This document shows positions 8,304-18,963 of a stretch of DNA of 64,000 nt, one piece after another. The position numbers were made by a program, and so were the translations under genes. Under the pieces are notes generated by a model, which was not told the DNA's origin, made no database searches, and saw nothing but the letters and a program-made list of their open reading frames with translations. Each line of letters opens with the position of its first letter. Position 1 is the first letter of the stretch. Source of the DNA: an uncultured Latescibacterota bacterium. GTDB taxonomy: Bacteria; Latescibacterota; UBA2968; UBA8231. The DNA is taken from positions 5,615,739 through 5,679,738 of the forward strand of contig OX638377.1 in assembly GCA_951813615.1 (NCBI GenBank). Direction: 5' to 3'.

Positions 8304-10262
8304 TCAAGGCAGACTCAGCGCCACTAACTCAGCCGGCTGGTCGGCCCCGCCGGTGGGGATGGCGATGTATTGCTTACCGCCGGCCATATAGGTGATGGGC
8401 TGGCCCGAGGCGTTACGCGGCAGTTCGACTTTGCCGATCAGCGCGCCGTCGTCCGGGTCGAAGGCCCAGAGATAGGGCGCATTGGGATTGATTTTGACCT
8501 CGACGGCGTTGCCTCGGGGCGAGTTGTTGACCACGTCCCACTGCGCCTGAGTCGCGGCGAAGAGCAAGCTCTCGGTGATGATGGGGAAGTTGCGCTGTGC
8601 CCAGCCCAAGGGCGGCAAGTCGAGATGGGCAAGGCTGGGATGGTCGCGCGGGCCCTCGCCTACGGGGATCTGCCAGCGGTGTTCGCCGGTGTTGAGATCA
8701 ATGGCGGTGATTCGACCGTAGGGCGGCTTGAGCAAAGGCAGGCCGCGCGGGCCATCGGGACCGAATTCTACTCCGCCGGTATAGCGGTAGGGGGCATTGG
8801 AGTCGGTGGCTTTGGTCAGGGTCAGCACGGCCGGAAACGTATAGGAAGGAATGTAGATCACGCCTTTGTGCGGATCGACGGCAGCACCGGCCCAACTCGC
8901 GCCGCCGATAATGCCGGGAACGAGGATCGTCCCCTTCTTCTCCATGCTCTCCATGGTCTGCGCTACGTAGAGCGGGCCGTAGCTATAGTCGTCGGCAATG
9001 GTCTTGGCCATCTGGTGCAGAGTCGGCGTAAAGTCGATCAGGTCGTCCTCGGTCAGGCCTTGGCGCTCAAAGGCGGCCGGCTTGCTGGGAATGGGTTGGG
9101 TGGGCGAGGACTTTTCGCCGGGAATGTTGGATTGCGGTACGGGTTTTTCCTCGATGGGCCAGATTGGCTCGCCCGTCTGGCGGTCGAAGACAAAGCAGAA
9201 GCCTTGTTTGGTGACTTGGGCCACGGCTTTGATTTCTTGGCCTCCGACGTTGATATCGACGAGGTTGGGCGCAGCCGGCAGATCGTAGTCCCACATCCCG
9301 TGGTGGGTGGTCTGGAAGTGCCAGACGCGCTCGCCCGTAGCGGCGTCGAGGCAGACGAGGCTTTCGGCGAAGAGGTTGTCGCCGGGACGGTGCCCGCCGT
9401 AATAGTCGTTAGTCGGGGTGCTGACCGGCAAATAGACGTAGCCCAATTCGGGATCGGCGCTCATTAGGGTCCAGACGTTGGTGTTGCCGGTGTTTTTCCA
9501 CGAGCCGTCTTCCCAAGTCTCGTTGCCGAAGGCACCCTCCTGGGGGATGGTTTCAAAGACCCACTTCTGGGCACCAGTGCGCACATCGAAGCCGCGCACA
9601 TCGCCTGGGGGCATGGTCTCGTCCGGCGGGCGACCAACGGCAAAGGCGTCGAGGACCACCGCGCCGACGACGGCGATGTCGCCGCAGATGACCGGCGGCG
9701 AGGTGACCGCGTAGAGTTCGCGTTCGATTGGCCGGCGCAGACCCTTGGTCAAATCCACGCGACCGTTGTCGCCAAAGCTCTGGATGGGTTGGCCGGTATC
9801 GGCGTTGAGGGCAATGAGATAGGCGTCGCCGGTGCCAAAGAGGATGCGCCGGTCATCGCCATCCTCCCAATAGGAAACGCCTCGGTGGACTAGGCCGACG
9901 TTGGCTGGCGTGCCCGACCTCCAGGTGCCCGGGTCGTAGGTCCAGATTGTTTTACCGCTTGTGGCGTCGAGGGCGACGACTAGGTTGAGCGAGGTGCTGA
10001 CGTAGAGTCTGTCGCCGACTTGGAGCGGCGTGCCCTCAAAGACCATGGTCCAGATTTCTGGATGGGCGTCGAGGATGGGCTGGTCGGCCGAGGCCCAAGT
10101 CCAGGCGATTTCTAGCTGGGCGAAATTAGTGGCGTTGATCTGGTCGAACGGGGCGTATTTGGTGCTAGCCGTCGTCGCGCCGTACGAACGCCACTCGCCG
10201 GTGGAATCGGCCAGCAGCGGTGAAGCGAGCAGCGCGAGGGCAAGGAGCAGGGAACCCGTCAT
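8304..10262 (-). CDS. PQQ-dependent dehydrogenase (quinoprotein)
   Basis: Periplasmic quinoprotein of 652 aa with an N-terminal signal peptide (about residues 1-18). It has beta-propeller repeats with the tryptophan-docking pattern, for example ALDATSGKTIWTYDPG, ALNADTGQPIQSFG, CLDAATGERVWHFQ and AIDLNTGEHRWQIPVG. It oxidises an alcohol or sugar and passes electrons to the respiratory chain through PQQ. The length and single propeller resemble the soluble part of membrane glucose dehydrogenase; no cytochrome c domain or membrane anchor is visible. AGGAG sits 7 bp before the ATG. No PQQ biosynthesis genes occur in the window. Sugar versus alcohol preference is not decidable. Confidence 0.9.
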   Translation of the reverse strand: MTGSLLLALALLASPLLADSTGEWRSYGATTASTKYAPFDQINATNFAQLEIAWTWASADQPILDAHPEIWTMVFEGTPLQVGDRLYVSTSLNLVVALDATSGKTIWTYDPGTWRSGTPANVGLVHRGVSYWEDGDDRRILFGTGDAYLIALNADTGQPIQSFGDNGRVDLTKGLRRPIERELYAVTSPPVICGDIAVVGAVVLDAFAVGRPPDETMPPGDVRGFDVRTGAQKWVFETIPQEGAFGNETWEDGSWKNTGNTNVWTLMSADPELGYVYLPVSTPTNDYYGGHRPGDNLFAESLVCLDAATGERVWHFQTTHHGMWDYDLPAAPNLVDINVGGQEIKAVAQVTKQGFCFVFDRQTGEPIWPIEEKPVPQSNIPGEKSSPTQPIPSKPAAFERQGLTEDDLIDFTPTLHQMAKTIADDYSYGPLYVAQTMESMEKKGTILVPGIIGGASWAGAAVDPHKGVIYIPSYTFPAVLTLTKATDSNAPYRYTGGVEFGPDGPRGLPLLKPPYGRITAIDLNTGEHRWQIPVGEGPRDHPSLAHLDLPPLGWAQRNFPIITESLLFAATQAQWDVVNNSPRGNAVEVKINPNAPYLWAFDPDDGALIGKVELPRNASGQPITYMAGGKQYIAIPTGGADQPAELVALSLP

Positions 10263-10371
10263 GGCGTATCTCCTCGTGGATGCGATATAGCGATAGTATA
10301 GACCTTTATGGACGAGGGCCGCCAGAGCGCGGTGAAGCAGACCGCTTCTCAGGCGCAGAGCGGATCGGGCA

Positions 10372-11205
10372 TCAAGACCAGACGTAGATCTCGTCGTCGT
10401 CCGGAGACATGGCGAAGAAAATGGCCAGCACCGCCCGAGGCTGCTCGCCGATGACGGCGGGCACCTCGTGGATGTTTTCGCTAAAAAAGAAATAGAGGTC
10501 CCCGGGTTCGAGTTGGACCTGGACGCGCTCGATGCCCTCGCGGGCGACGTAGGCAGCGAATTCCTCGCGTCCCAGATGCGCTGTCAGCTCGGGGCGAAAG
10601 GGACAGTTGTACAGGTACGGCTCACCCGTGCCACCTTCCTTGGTGCTATTCTGAAAGCAAAGCACCCCAGCAAACTGGTGTTTGAAACGCGAAATCTGAT
10701 ATTCGAAAGCCTTCGTGCGCTTGGCGACGGAGTCGTAGTGCGGGCCGTGGCCGGTTTCCCGGTGATAGACGCGGAAGATGGCCGGGCCGTAGAGGCGGCC
10801 GTCCGGTTCGCGAGCGGTTTTGACTTCCTTACTGGGCGCTAGCTGGGAAAGAGCGTCGTACATAGTGCGGACCGGATCGTCATAGCCGTTGAAAAGGGTC
10901 TCGAACAACGCCAGTGTCGCCGCAGAGTGGGCGTGGAACTTTTCGCGGTCGCCGCGGTGGTGGCCAAAACTAGTGCCAATATCGACGCGACGCGCTTGGC
11001 CGTCACCAACCTCGTGGGGGTCGTAGAGCAGGCTGCGCTCGTAGAAGCGCCGCATCAGCGCCCGGCAATGGGCAGGGTTGTAGTGCTGGCGCAGCACAAG
11101 GGCCGGGACCTCGCCGCGCGCTAAGGCCATCAGCGGCTCGGGGTACTGGGCGAGGATCTCGGGGATGGGGGCTTCAAATGGGGTCCATATTTGAGAGGTT
11201 GTCAT
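10372..11205 (-). CDS. 2OG-Fe(II) oxygenase-like protein
   Basis: Protein of 277 aa with an iron-binding pattern: H-x-D in GHGPHYDSV near residue 155, then a distal His in FSENIHEVPAV near residue 250 and an Arg in EQPRAVLAIFF about ten residues on. Together these fit a double-stranded beta-helix Fe(II)/2-oxoglutarate enzyme of the prolyl-hydroxylase/streptomycin-hydroxylase type rather than PhyH. Two starts are possible, ATG 11205 (used) or 11244; neither has a clear ribosome site. The longer form would overlap the aldo/keto-reductase remnant on the other strand. Substrate unknown. Confidence 0.7.
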   Translation of the reverse strand: MTTSQIWTPFEAPIPEILAQYPEPLMALARGEVPALVLRQHYNPAHCRALMRRFYERSLLYDPHEVGDGQARRVDIGTSFGHHRGDREKFHAHSAATLALFETLFNGYDDPVRTMYDALSQLAPSKEVKTAREPDGRLYGPAIFRVYHRETGHGPHYDSVAKRTKAFEYQISRFKHQFAGVLCFQNSTKEGGTGEPYLYNCPFRPELTAHLGREEFAAYVAREGIERVQVQLEPGDLYFFFSENIHEVPAVIGEQPRAVLAIFFAMSPDDDEIYVWS

Positions 11206-11242
11206 GGCAGAAAATTTAATATGCGTCGCTGGCTGAGTCCAC

Positions 11243-11503
11243 ATGGACTATCCGCACTACCATCGCGAACGAGTCGGCGCGACGCTGGCGAGCGTGGCGC
11301 TGGCGTGGGTACTCAAGCAGCAGGAGGTAACATCGCTATTGGTGGGGGCGCGGAATCTGGCTGAACTCACACGCAACCTGCCGGCGCTGGCGCTGGATTT
11401 GGACGCGGCGACCATGGCCGAGCTGGAGCGGCTGACCGAGCCGGTCAAAGAGGCGCTCGGGCGCAATCTGGATATGTGGTCTGCGGAGTCGCGAATGCGG
11501 TGA
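11243..11503 (+). pseudogene. Aldo/keto reductase, C-terminal remnant
   Basis: An 86-codon frame matching only the C-terminal end of aldo/keto reductases: ASVALAWVLKQQEVTSLLVG is the typical penultimate helix and strand, followed by the LTEPVKEALG tail. The N-terminal two thirds, with the catalytic Asp/Tyr/Lys/His and most of the barrel, are absent. An in-frame TGA lies at 11234-11236, just before the ATG, so it cannot extend upstream. There is no ribosome site. The end overlaps the left copy of the 52-bp direct repeat, so the loss is probably tied to the rearrangement that brought in the neighbouring dehydratase gene. Confidence 0.75.
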
Positions 11504-11540
11504 AGCGGACGTCAGTACGCCAGCCCGATCAGACGCACGG
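11489..11540. repeat. 52-bp direct repeat, left copy (flanks 11568-12740)
   Basis: Matches 12852-12903 at 51 of 52 bases, in the same orientation, 1363 bp apart. In the right copy the sequence is the 3' end and downstream flank of the secreted protein gene at 12875; here it is a free-standing fragment encoding the same last residues (VRLIGLAY then stop) on the minus strand. The pair brackets one gene exactly, as expected of an insertion or a duplication-mediated capture. Confidence 0.85.
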
Positions 11541-11567
11541 TATCGAATCCTACAAAGTGTTCACACT

Positions 11568-12740
11568 TCAGCCTGAGAATGGCGCGATTGCTTTACTGCG
11601 CAGATAATCGACGTTCATCTCAATTCCCAAGCCGGGACGGTTGGACAGATGTAGGCAGCCGTCTCTGACATCCAACGGATGGTCGATCAGCACATCATAA
11701 GCGTTGAGCTTGGCGCGACTGGTCTCTAATTTGTAGAAATTGGGGACTGTCATCATCGTATGCGCCCCAGCCAGCACATTGATGGGACCGCTTGCATCGT
11801 GTGGCGAGATCGGCACGTAGTACGCCTCCGCCTGCGTCGCAATCTTCTTCAACTCTGAAATACCACCCGCCCACGTCACATCTGGCATGATATAGTCCGC
11901 GAGTTCATTTTCAAGGACTGGCACGAACTCATAGCGGGTCTGGAGCCGCTCACCGACGCAGATTGGCACGCTGACGTTCTGTCTGACCTGCTTCAATGCG
12001 TGGTAGCTTTCAACGGGGACCGGCTCTTCAAACCATCCGATGTTGTAAGGTTCCAACCTTTTCGCGAGCCGAATCGCTGTTGCTACATCAAACCGACCGT
12101 GACAGTCGATGAGAATTTGAATGTCAGGTCCGACCGCCTCTCGGATTGCAGCGATCACATTTGCGCCCTGTTCCTCTCCTGCGGCATCCATCTGCCCACT
12201 CAAATAGCCGTTGGCTTCTTCCGGATGGTGAGGGAACGGATCGGTTTTCAACGCGGTATGACCTGTTTCTGCAATCGCTTTGCAATGCGCTGCTATGCTC
12301 TCTGGATCTTTCCCACCCCCTGGATGGGTGTAAAGAGCTATCGAGTCCCGAACGGGTCCCCCGCCAACCAGTTCATAGATTGGTAATCCCAACTGCTTAC
12401 CGCGAATATCCCACAACGCGATATCAATAGCACTGACGATATTTGAGGTGGCTCCCCGTGTCCCCATGTAGGTGAACGCTCGGAAAACCTTGTTCCATAT
12501 CGTCTCAATGCGTGTTGCGTCATCGCCTTCAATTAGACTGCTGGTTTGTGCAAGCATGGCACAGACTGCTCTATTTGCTACTGGGCTGGTGCCGGTAATT
12601 TCGCCCCACCCTGTGATCCCTTCGTCTGTTGAGACTTGAACGAAGACATACTCTCGTTCTCTGTTGGGGCGGTCACCGGCGGTATCTAGGTAAGGCGCTG
12701 GTGATTTAACGAGCCACGGAGCGACTCCAGTTATCTTCAT
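11568..12740 (-). CDS. Mandelate racemase/muconate lactonizing enzyme family sugar-acid dehydratase
   Basis: Enolase-superfamily enzyme of 390 aa, most like galactonate/gluconate-type dehydratases. Active-site residues are Lys165 and Asp167 (ALKTDPF), metal ligands Asp212 (LIDCHGRF), Glu238 (WFEEPVP) and Glu264 (VGERLQT), and the general base His314 (ISPHDASGP). It would dehydrate an aldonate to a 2-keto-3-deoxy sugar acid in the cytoplasm. AGGAG precedes the ATG. Base composition is visibly more AT-rich than the neighbours and the gene is framed by the 52-bp direct repeat, so recent acquisition is likely. Exact substrate is unknown. Confidence 0.9.
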   Translation of the reverse strand: MKITGVAPWLVKSPAPYLDTAGDRPNREREYVFVQVSTDEGITGWGEITGTSPVANRAVCAMLAQTSSLIEGDDATRIETIWNKVFRAFTYMGTRGATSNIVSAIDIALWDIRGKQLGLPIYELVGGGPVRDSIALYTHPGGGKDPESIAAHCKAIAETGHTALKTDPFPHHPEEANGYLSGQMDAAGEEQGANVIAAIREAVGPDIQILIDCHGRFDVATAIRLAKRLEPYNIGWFEEPVPVESYHALKQVRQNVSVPICVGERLQTRYEFVPVLENELADYIMPDVTWAGGISELKKIATQAEAYYVPISPHDASGPINVLAGAHTMMTVPNFYKLETSRAKLNAYDVLIDHPLDVRDGCLHLSNRPGLGIEMNVDYLRSKAIAPFSG

Positions 12741-12851
12741 CGTTTAACTCCTGTTTTCTAATGACATTGGTTCATGTAAGAAGAAGCTACAAAGCCTCCG
12801 CGAATTAACGCGAATCTACGGAAAAAAAGAGAAAGACTAAAGATGGGCAAC

Positions 12852-12903
12852 TCGCGAATGCGGTGAAGCGGGCGTCAGTACGCCAGCCCGATCAGACGCA
12901 CGG
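12852..12903. repeat. 52-bp direct repeat, right copy
   Basis: Right partner of 11489-11540. It spans the stop codon and last nine codons of the secreted-protein gene at 12875 plus 23 bp of flank. Between the repeat and the dehydratase start lies a 111-bp AT-rich stretch (12741-12851) with no gene. Confidence 0.85.
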
Positions 12904-15223
12904 CATTGTCCTCACCGGTCTGAGCGCCCAGATCAATGCGGCAGAGGTAGATCCCCGGCGGCACGACCGCGCCCTGTATATCAACTCCATCCCACAAATA
13001 GGATCGCAAACTGCCCGCCGATGACGGGCTCAGCCGCGCCACTTGGTGCCCGCTCAGGTCGAAGATGTCCACTCGCGGTGCGGGCGCGGCGACCTTCAAG
13101 ACGGCAAAGCGGATCGCGACCCGGTCGTTGATCCCGTCGCCATTGGGGGTGAAGACCGGTGGGTCTATCGCGAGGTCGTCGATGAGCCAGCGGCTGCCAG
13201 TCAGTTCGGGCAAGAGCACGATATTGGCGCGACGGGTCATGGCCTCCACCGATTGCCACAGACTCGGTCGCTCGTTGGTGCCGAGGTCGAGGGCGAAGAG
13301 GGCGGCGTTTTGCAGGACGCGGGTAGTAAAGCTGACTTCGAGCGAGTCGGCGGCGATCACCTCTGGCAGGGCGATGAAGAGCGAGTCGCCCCGCGTTTCC
13401 ACCGCCACGGGATCGATGGGTGCTGCTCCCGCGCTAACCTCGACACCAGCCTCGAGGTCGACCGGCCCAGGCAGGGTAAAGCGCAAGAGGTCGAAGCCGC
13501 TGTCTGCGGGCAGCGCGCGCGTCGCCAAGGTGTAGGTGAAGCGGGTGGCCTCGTTGGGGTGTGCCTCGCGCGGCTCGATGCGGCCCAGGGCCTCCTGCAC
13601 CAAAGCCTCCTCAAACTCGATCGCTAGCGAGTGGACCGTCGGCGCGAACTCGGGATCGTCGCTAGCGAAGATCAGTTCCAATTGCACAAAACGGCGCGGA
13701 CTCTCCGACTTGAAGGGATCATCCGAAGACTGGTACTCGCTGCTCCACGCGCCCCAGTCCTCGCCCACCACCAAGGCGGTGTCGATGGGACCTTTGAGAA
13801 CCTTGGGAAGACTATTGTATTTCTCCTCGGTGACCTCGTCCCCCTTCTTGTCGTAGAAGGTGTATTGCTCGCTGAGCGCGTTGCCCGAGCGCGAGCGCAA
13901 TTGGATGCGGGTGTCGGCGGGTAGCTCGGCGTCCCAGGAGAGTGCGTTGATGACCTTGGGGCGGCCGTCTGCAGCACCCAGATCGATAAAATCGGATCGC
14001 AGCACGACCTCGGCGGGATAGCCGGGTGAGAAGACCATGAACTCCCCCCACTTGGCTTGGCCCCAGCCGCTATCGGTGACGCCGTGCCAGAACAAATAGC
14101 GCATTTTGCGCGGTCTGAAGAGATAGCGGATATAGCGCAGGCGGTCGGTGCCGGGGTTGAGGTGGGTGAGCAGTTCGGCGTAGTCGAAGGGCTCCGCCAC
14201 CGGCAGGCCGCTGCCCAGGGCGCGGGTGCCGTCCGAAAAGAGGATGGTGTGGCCGGGACCGGTGCCGCCGACGCCAAAGCCCAGAGTGCCCTCCTGCTGG
14301 CGCATCGAATAGATAAACATCTCGTCGACGAAAAACACCGCACCCAAGTCGACTCCGAACCACACGCCATTGGCCTTCCAACCCAGTTCGCCAACGCCTG
14401 AGGAAATGGAGTTGTTGGTGTTGAGATTAGCGTCGAACAGGTTGGCGGTGGCAGTGGCGCGGGCACCGTCGGTGAAGGAGCCGCGCCGGTCGGTGCCGAT
14501 GGCGATATTGTCACCGATGCCGATGACCTCGATCTCGGCGAGGGCCCCGTCCGCGCTCTGTTCCTCGACCATGATACTGATGTACTGGATGAGTTGGTAG
14601 TGGTCGCGGCGATCCGGCTCTACCTGCAGGCCGGCGTCAATCACCAAGGTGCTGTCGTTGCCGGGAAATCCGAGGGGTATGGCGATGGAGGTCGCCTCAT
14701 TAGGTCGGGTGGTGCGATAGACCGAGCGAAAAAGAAAGACGTCTTGGGTCGCGACGATGCGCACGCCGGTATTGACCAGCACGGTAAACTGCCTGAAGGG
14801 ACGGGCCCCTTCCCGGTCGGGAAAGATCAGGCGGATTTCGCGAGCGAGGACGGCGCGCCCTAGGTCGATGGTGATAAACCAGTCTTCGGGGGCCGCACCG
14901 GGATCGGGCTGCCAGAAGGTCTCGTGATCGCCGTCGATGGCCAGCGCGACCGTCTCCGGGCTGGAGCCCACTTCCCAGATGCCACCGAAAACCGAGTCGC
15001 CGCGCTGTTTGGTCTCGTGCGCGAACAGGTGGGCGTCCTGTACCGCGTTGATATCCTTGCGGAATTTGACCAGTTGTAATTGTCCCTCGGTCCCGACCTG
15101 CGTCAGGCCGAAGGGTTTTTCCCAGGTCGCCCATTCTGCGGCGCTGTCGAAGACCAGTTGGTCGGCGCAGACCGGGACCGCGCACAGCAGTAAGGCGCAG
15201 ATGGCGAAGTGCTTGCTCGACAT
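12875..15223 (-). CDS. Secreted multidomain protein with FlgD/CHU_C-like C-terminal domain
   Basis: Exported protein of 782 aa with a signal peptide (about residues 1-20, ending PVCADQ). Two stretches look like discoidin/F5-F8-type carbohydrate-binding domains (around 85-190 with DGDHETFWQPDP, and 250-330 with the GVDLGAVFFVDE pattern). The final 90 residues carry PPVFTPNGDGINDRV, a DIFDLSGHQV segment, LWDG and PPGIYLCRID. This is the FlgD Ig-like/gliding-motility-type fold that often closes proteins sent to the surface by type IX-like systems. I used the second ATG (15223), with AGAGG 8 bp before it. Paralogues lie at 15236 and 63021. Probable role: surface glycan binding or scaffold. Confidence 0.8.
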   Translation of the reverse strand: MSSKHFAICALLLCAVPVCADQLVFDSAAEWATWEKPFGLTQVGTEGQLQLVKFRKDINAVQDAHLFAHETKQRGDSVFGGIWEVGSSPETVALAIDGDHETFWQPDPGAAPEDWFITIDLGRAVLAREIRLIFPDREGARPFRQFTVLVNTGVRIVATQDVFLFRSVYRTTRPNEATSIAIPLGFPGNDSTLVIDAGLQVEPDRRDHYQLIQYISIMVEEQSADGALAEIEVIGIGDNIAIGTDRRGSFTDGARATATANLFDANLNTNNSISSGVGELGWKANGVWFGVDLGAVFFVDEMFIYSMRQQEGTLGFGVGGTGPGHTILFSDGTRALGSGLPVAEPFDYAELLTHLNPGTDRLRYIRYLFRPRKMRYLFWHGVTDSGWGQAKWGEFMVFSPGYPAEVVLRSDFIDLGAADGRPKVINALSWDAELPADTRIQLRSRSGNALSEQYTFYDKKGDEVTEEKYNSLPKVLKGPIDTALVVGEDWGAWSSEYQSSDDPFKSESPRRFVQLELIFASDDPEFAPTVHSLAIEFEEALVQEALGRIEPREAHPNEATRFTYTLATRALPADSGFDLLRFTLPGPVDLEAGVEVSAGAAPIDPVAVETRGDSLFIALPEVIAADSLEVSFTTRVLQNAALFALDLGTNERPSLWQSVEAMTRRANIVLLPELTGSRWLIDDLAIDPPVFTPNGDGINDRVAIRFAVLKVAAPAPRVDIFDLSGHQVARLSPSSAGSLRSYLWDGVDIQGAVVPPGIYLCRIDLGAQTGEDNAVRLIGLAY

Positions 15224-15235
15224 AGCCATTACCTC

Positions 15236-17284
15236 TTAGTAGGCGATACCCAGAGGGAGGATCTGTGCCGAGGTGGCAAATTCGGCATTGGGGGCGACAC
15301 TCAGGAGGTAAACGCCGGGCGGTAGCAGCTCGCCGCGCTCGTTGCGGCCGTCCCATTCGGTTTCCTGCGGGCCAGCGGCCTGCCGCCCGGCGTCAATACG
15401 GGCCAGCCTGCGGCCGTCGAGGGCGTAGATCTCCAGCACTACTGGCACCAATTCGGGCAGGCGAAAAAGCGTGTAGCGGATCTGCAGGCGATCGTGGACG
15501 CCGTCGCCGTTGGGGGTCAGCACCGGGGTCGAAACGCTCAGTTCCTGGACCACGCTGGAGACAGAGTCCGCCGTCCCTAGCACGTGCAGGCTATTGGTCG
15601 ATAGCGCTTGGCCGGCGTCACCGCCGACGACCGGCTGTGGCAAGACCTCGCGCTCACTGTCGGAAACCTCGCCGGTAAACGTGGTGGCGAAGGAGAATAG
15701 CGCGGTTGAGAACAACAGGCGCAGCGGCGGGTTGTCGGCGCGGGTGACGCGGGTGGGCAGGCGGACGAGCAAGCCGTCTGCTGACTCGATAATCTCGGCG
15801 GGTGCGACTGTTGCGAGCGGTTGGCCCATTTCTAAGCCGGCGAAGCGGGTGCGGCTGCCAGTGCGGATGCGCAGCACGTCGAAGCCCGGGACGTCAACCT
15901 GCGAAAAATCGGCCCGCAGGTCGTAAACGAAGTCGGTCTCTTGCCCTAGGGCGACCTCGGTGAAACCGCGCGCCGGTTGCGGGTCGGTGCGCAGGGCGAC
16001 CTCGCCGATAATGTCGCCAGCCAAAAGCGGGGCGGTCTCGATCCACAGCGAGTCGAGGCGGACGAAATCGTCGAAGGACCGGCTTTCGAGCGCAATCCGC
16101 AATTGCAAATAAGAACCGCTGCGCAGGTTGAGCGGCAAGCCCGGTTGGGTGAAGGGCACGGACCAGAAAGTCCAGTTCTCGTCGTCGTAGCTAACGGAGG
16201 CGCGCAGGCCGGGGCGAGGTTCCAAGGTGACGATGGGTGCCTCGAGGTTGGGACGGAACTGGCGGGTGCGTAGCTGGTTTTCATAGCGCTCGCGCGAGAC
16301 GACGCGTTCAAAACCCGTCTCCATGTACTCGTGGTAAACGGCGGGATCCCCGTCGCGGCCGGTGCGCACCTCGATCTTGACTTCGACCGCTGCGTCGGGC
16401 GTCTCCACGGGCGTTCCGTCGACCATGCGCAAAGACGTGGTCCGCCAGAACAGCCGCCCAAAGTTCACCGACTGGCCGAGGTCGGTGATGCTGGTTTTGT
16501 AGATGGCCTTGCGGGGCACGCCCTCGGCGAAGAGCTCGAACTCGGCAATGGTGCCGGGCGGGGCGTCCCGGTATTGGCCGCGGACAAAGGAGGCGAGGAA
16601 GTCCTCGTCGAGGACCGAAACCTGCCGCCGATAGCGCACGAAGCGCACGTAGCGGCGGGGGAAGGGGATGGCGACGCGCGGCTCGAAATTCTCGTCGACG
16701 TCGGCGATGATATGTGAGAGAGGCTCCAGCGTGCCTTCGACGACGGGCCGCTCGGATTCGCTGGCAATCGACACGTCGTAGCCGGGAATTGCGTCGGTCT
16801 TGAGGGGCGTGCCGTCGGAGCGAAAGCCCTGGCTGGGAGTGGTAAAGCCGAAGGAGATGGCCGGCACGGCAACGGCCAGATCCATCGTGTAAACTTCGCG
16901 TTCAAGTGGCACGGCGCGGGGCGGGTAATAGGTGGCGTCGTCGCCGTCGATAAGCAGGCTGCCGCTGGGGGCAGCCAGGCCATCGCTCCACTTCCAGGTG
17001 CGCGGAGTCTCACCATCGACATAGCCGAGGACGATATCGCTGGGGTCACGCCAGAAAACCCAGTTGTCGAGGTGGGAAAAAACCGTTTTTTCAGGCGTCA
17101 GGTAGATGGGCTGGATGGAGCCGGGCGCGGTGACGAAGTCGATGAACAGACGCGTGGTGTCGCTTTCGCTCCACGACAGGCCAGCACCGCCCAGCTTCCA
17201 CGCCGAGATCTGGGCGGGTGCCGGCTGTGCCATCACCAACGCGAATAACAATACGCGGCCGAATGAGGACTGTTTTAGAGACAT
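15236..17284 (-). CDS. Secreted multidomain protein with FlgD/CHU_C-like C-terminal domain
   Basis: Paralogue of 12875, 682 aa. It has a signal peptide (ending near AQPAPAQ), an N-terminal region with a discoidin-like stretch (SLLIDGDDATYYPP near residue 120), a long beta-rich middle, and a C-terminal domain with TPVLTPNGDGVHDRL, EIYALDGRRLARID, EWDGRNERGE and PPGVYLLSV. The start ATG at 17284 is taken over a longer frame because the signal peptide begins there. It ends 12 bp before the next gene in the direction of transcription and starts 59 bp after the ABC ATPase, so all may share one transcript. Likely exported and surface-attached; function unknown. Confidence 0.8.
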   Translation of the reverse strand: MSLKQSSFGRVLLFALVMAQPAPAQISAWKLGGAGLSWSESDTTRLFIDFVTAPGSIQPIYLTPEKTVFSHLDNWVFWRDPSDIVLGYVDGETPRTWKWSDGLAAPSGSLLIDGDDATYYPPRAVPLEREVYTMDLAVAVPAISFGFTTPSQGFRSDGTPLKTDAIPGYDVSIASESERPVVEGTLEPLSHIIADVDENFEPRVAIPFPRRYVRFVRYRRQVSVLDEDFLASFVRGQYRDAPPGTIAEFELFAEGVPRKAIYKTSITDLGQSVNFGRLFWRTTSLRMVDGTPVETPDAAVEVKIEVRTGRDGDPAVYHEYMETGFERVVSRERYENQLRTRQFRPNLEAPIVTLEPRPGLRASVSYDDENWTFWSVPFTQPGLPLNLRSGSYLQLRIALESRSFDDFVRLDSLWIETAPLLAGDIIGEVALRTDPQPARGFTEVALGQETDFVYDLRADFSQVDVPGFDVLRIRTGSRTRFAGLEMGQPLATVAPAEIIESADGLLVRLPTRVTRADNPPLRLLFSTALFSFATTFTGEVSDSEREVLPQPVVGGDAGQALSTNSLHVLGTADSVSSVVQELSVSTPVLTPNGDGVHDRLQIRYTLFRLPELVPVVLEIYALDGRRLARIDAGRQAAGPQETEWDGRNERGELLPPGVYLLSVAPNAEFATSAQILPLGIAY

Positions 17285-17343
17285 AGAGACTCTTTCAATA
17301 CGCAACGCATAATAAATAACAATTATACGGCGCAAAGCGAATC

Positions 17344-18959
<1,616 letters not shown>

Positions 18960-18963
<4 letters not shown>

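Noticed and set aside
8370..9467. Long plus-strand open frame opposite the PQQ dehydrogenase
   Set aside because: Antisense shadow of a high-GC gene; translation is low-complexity, lacks any motif, and the minus-strand gene has clear family motifs.
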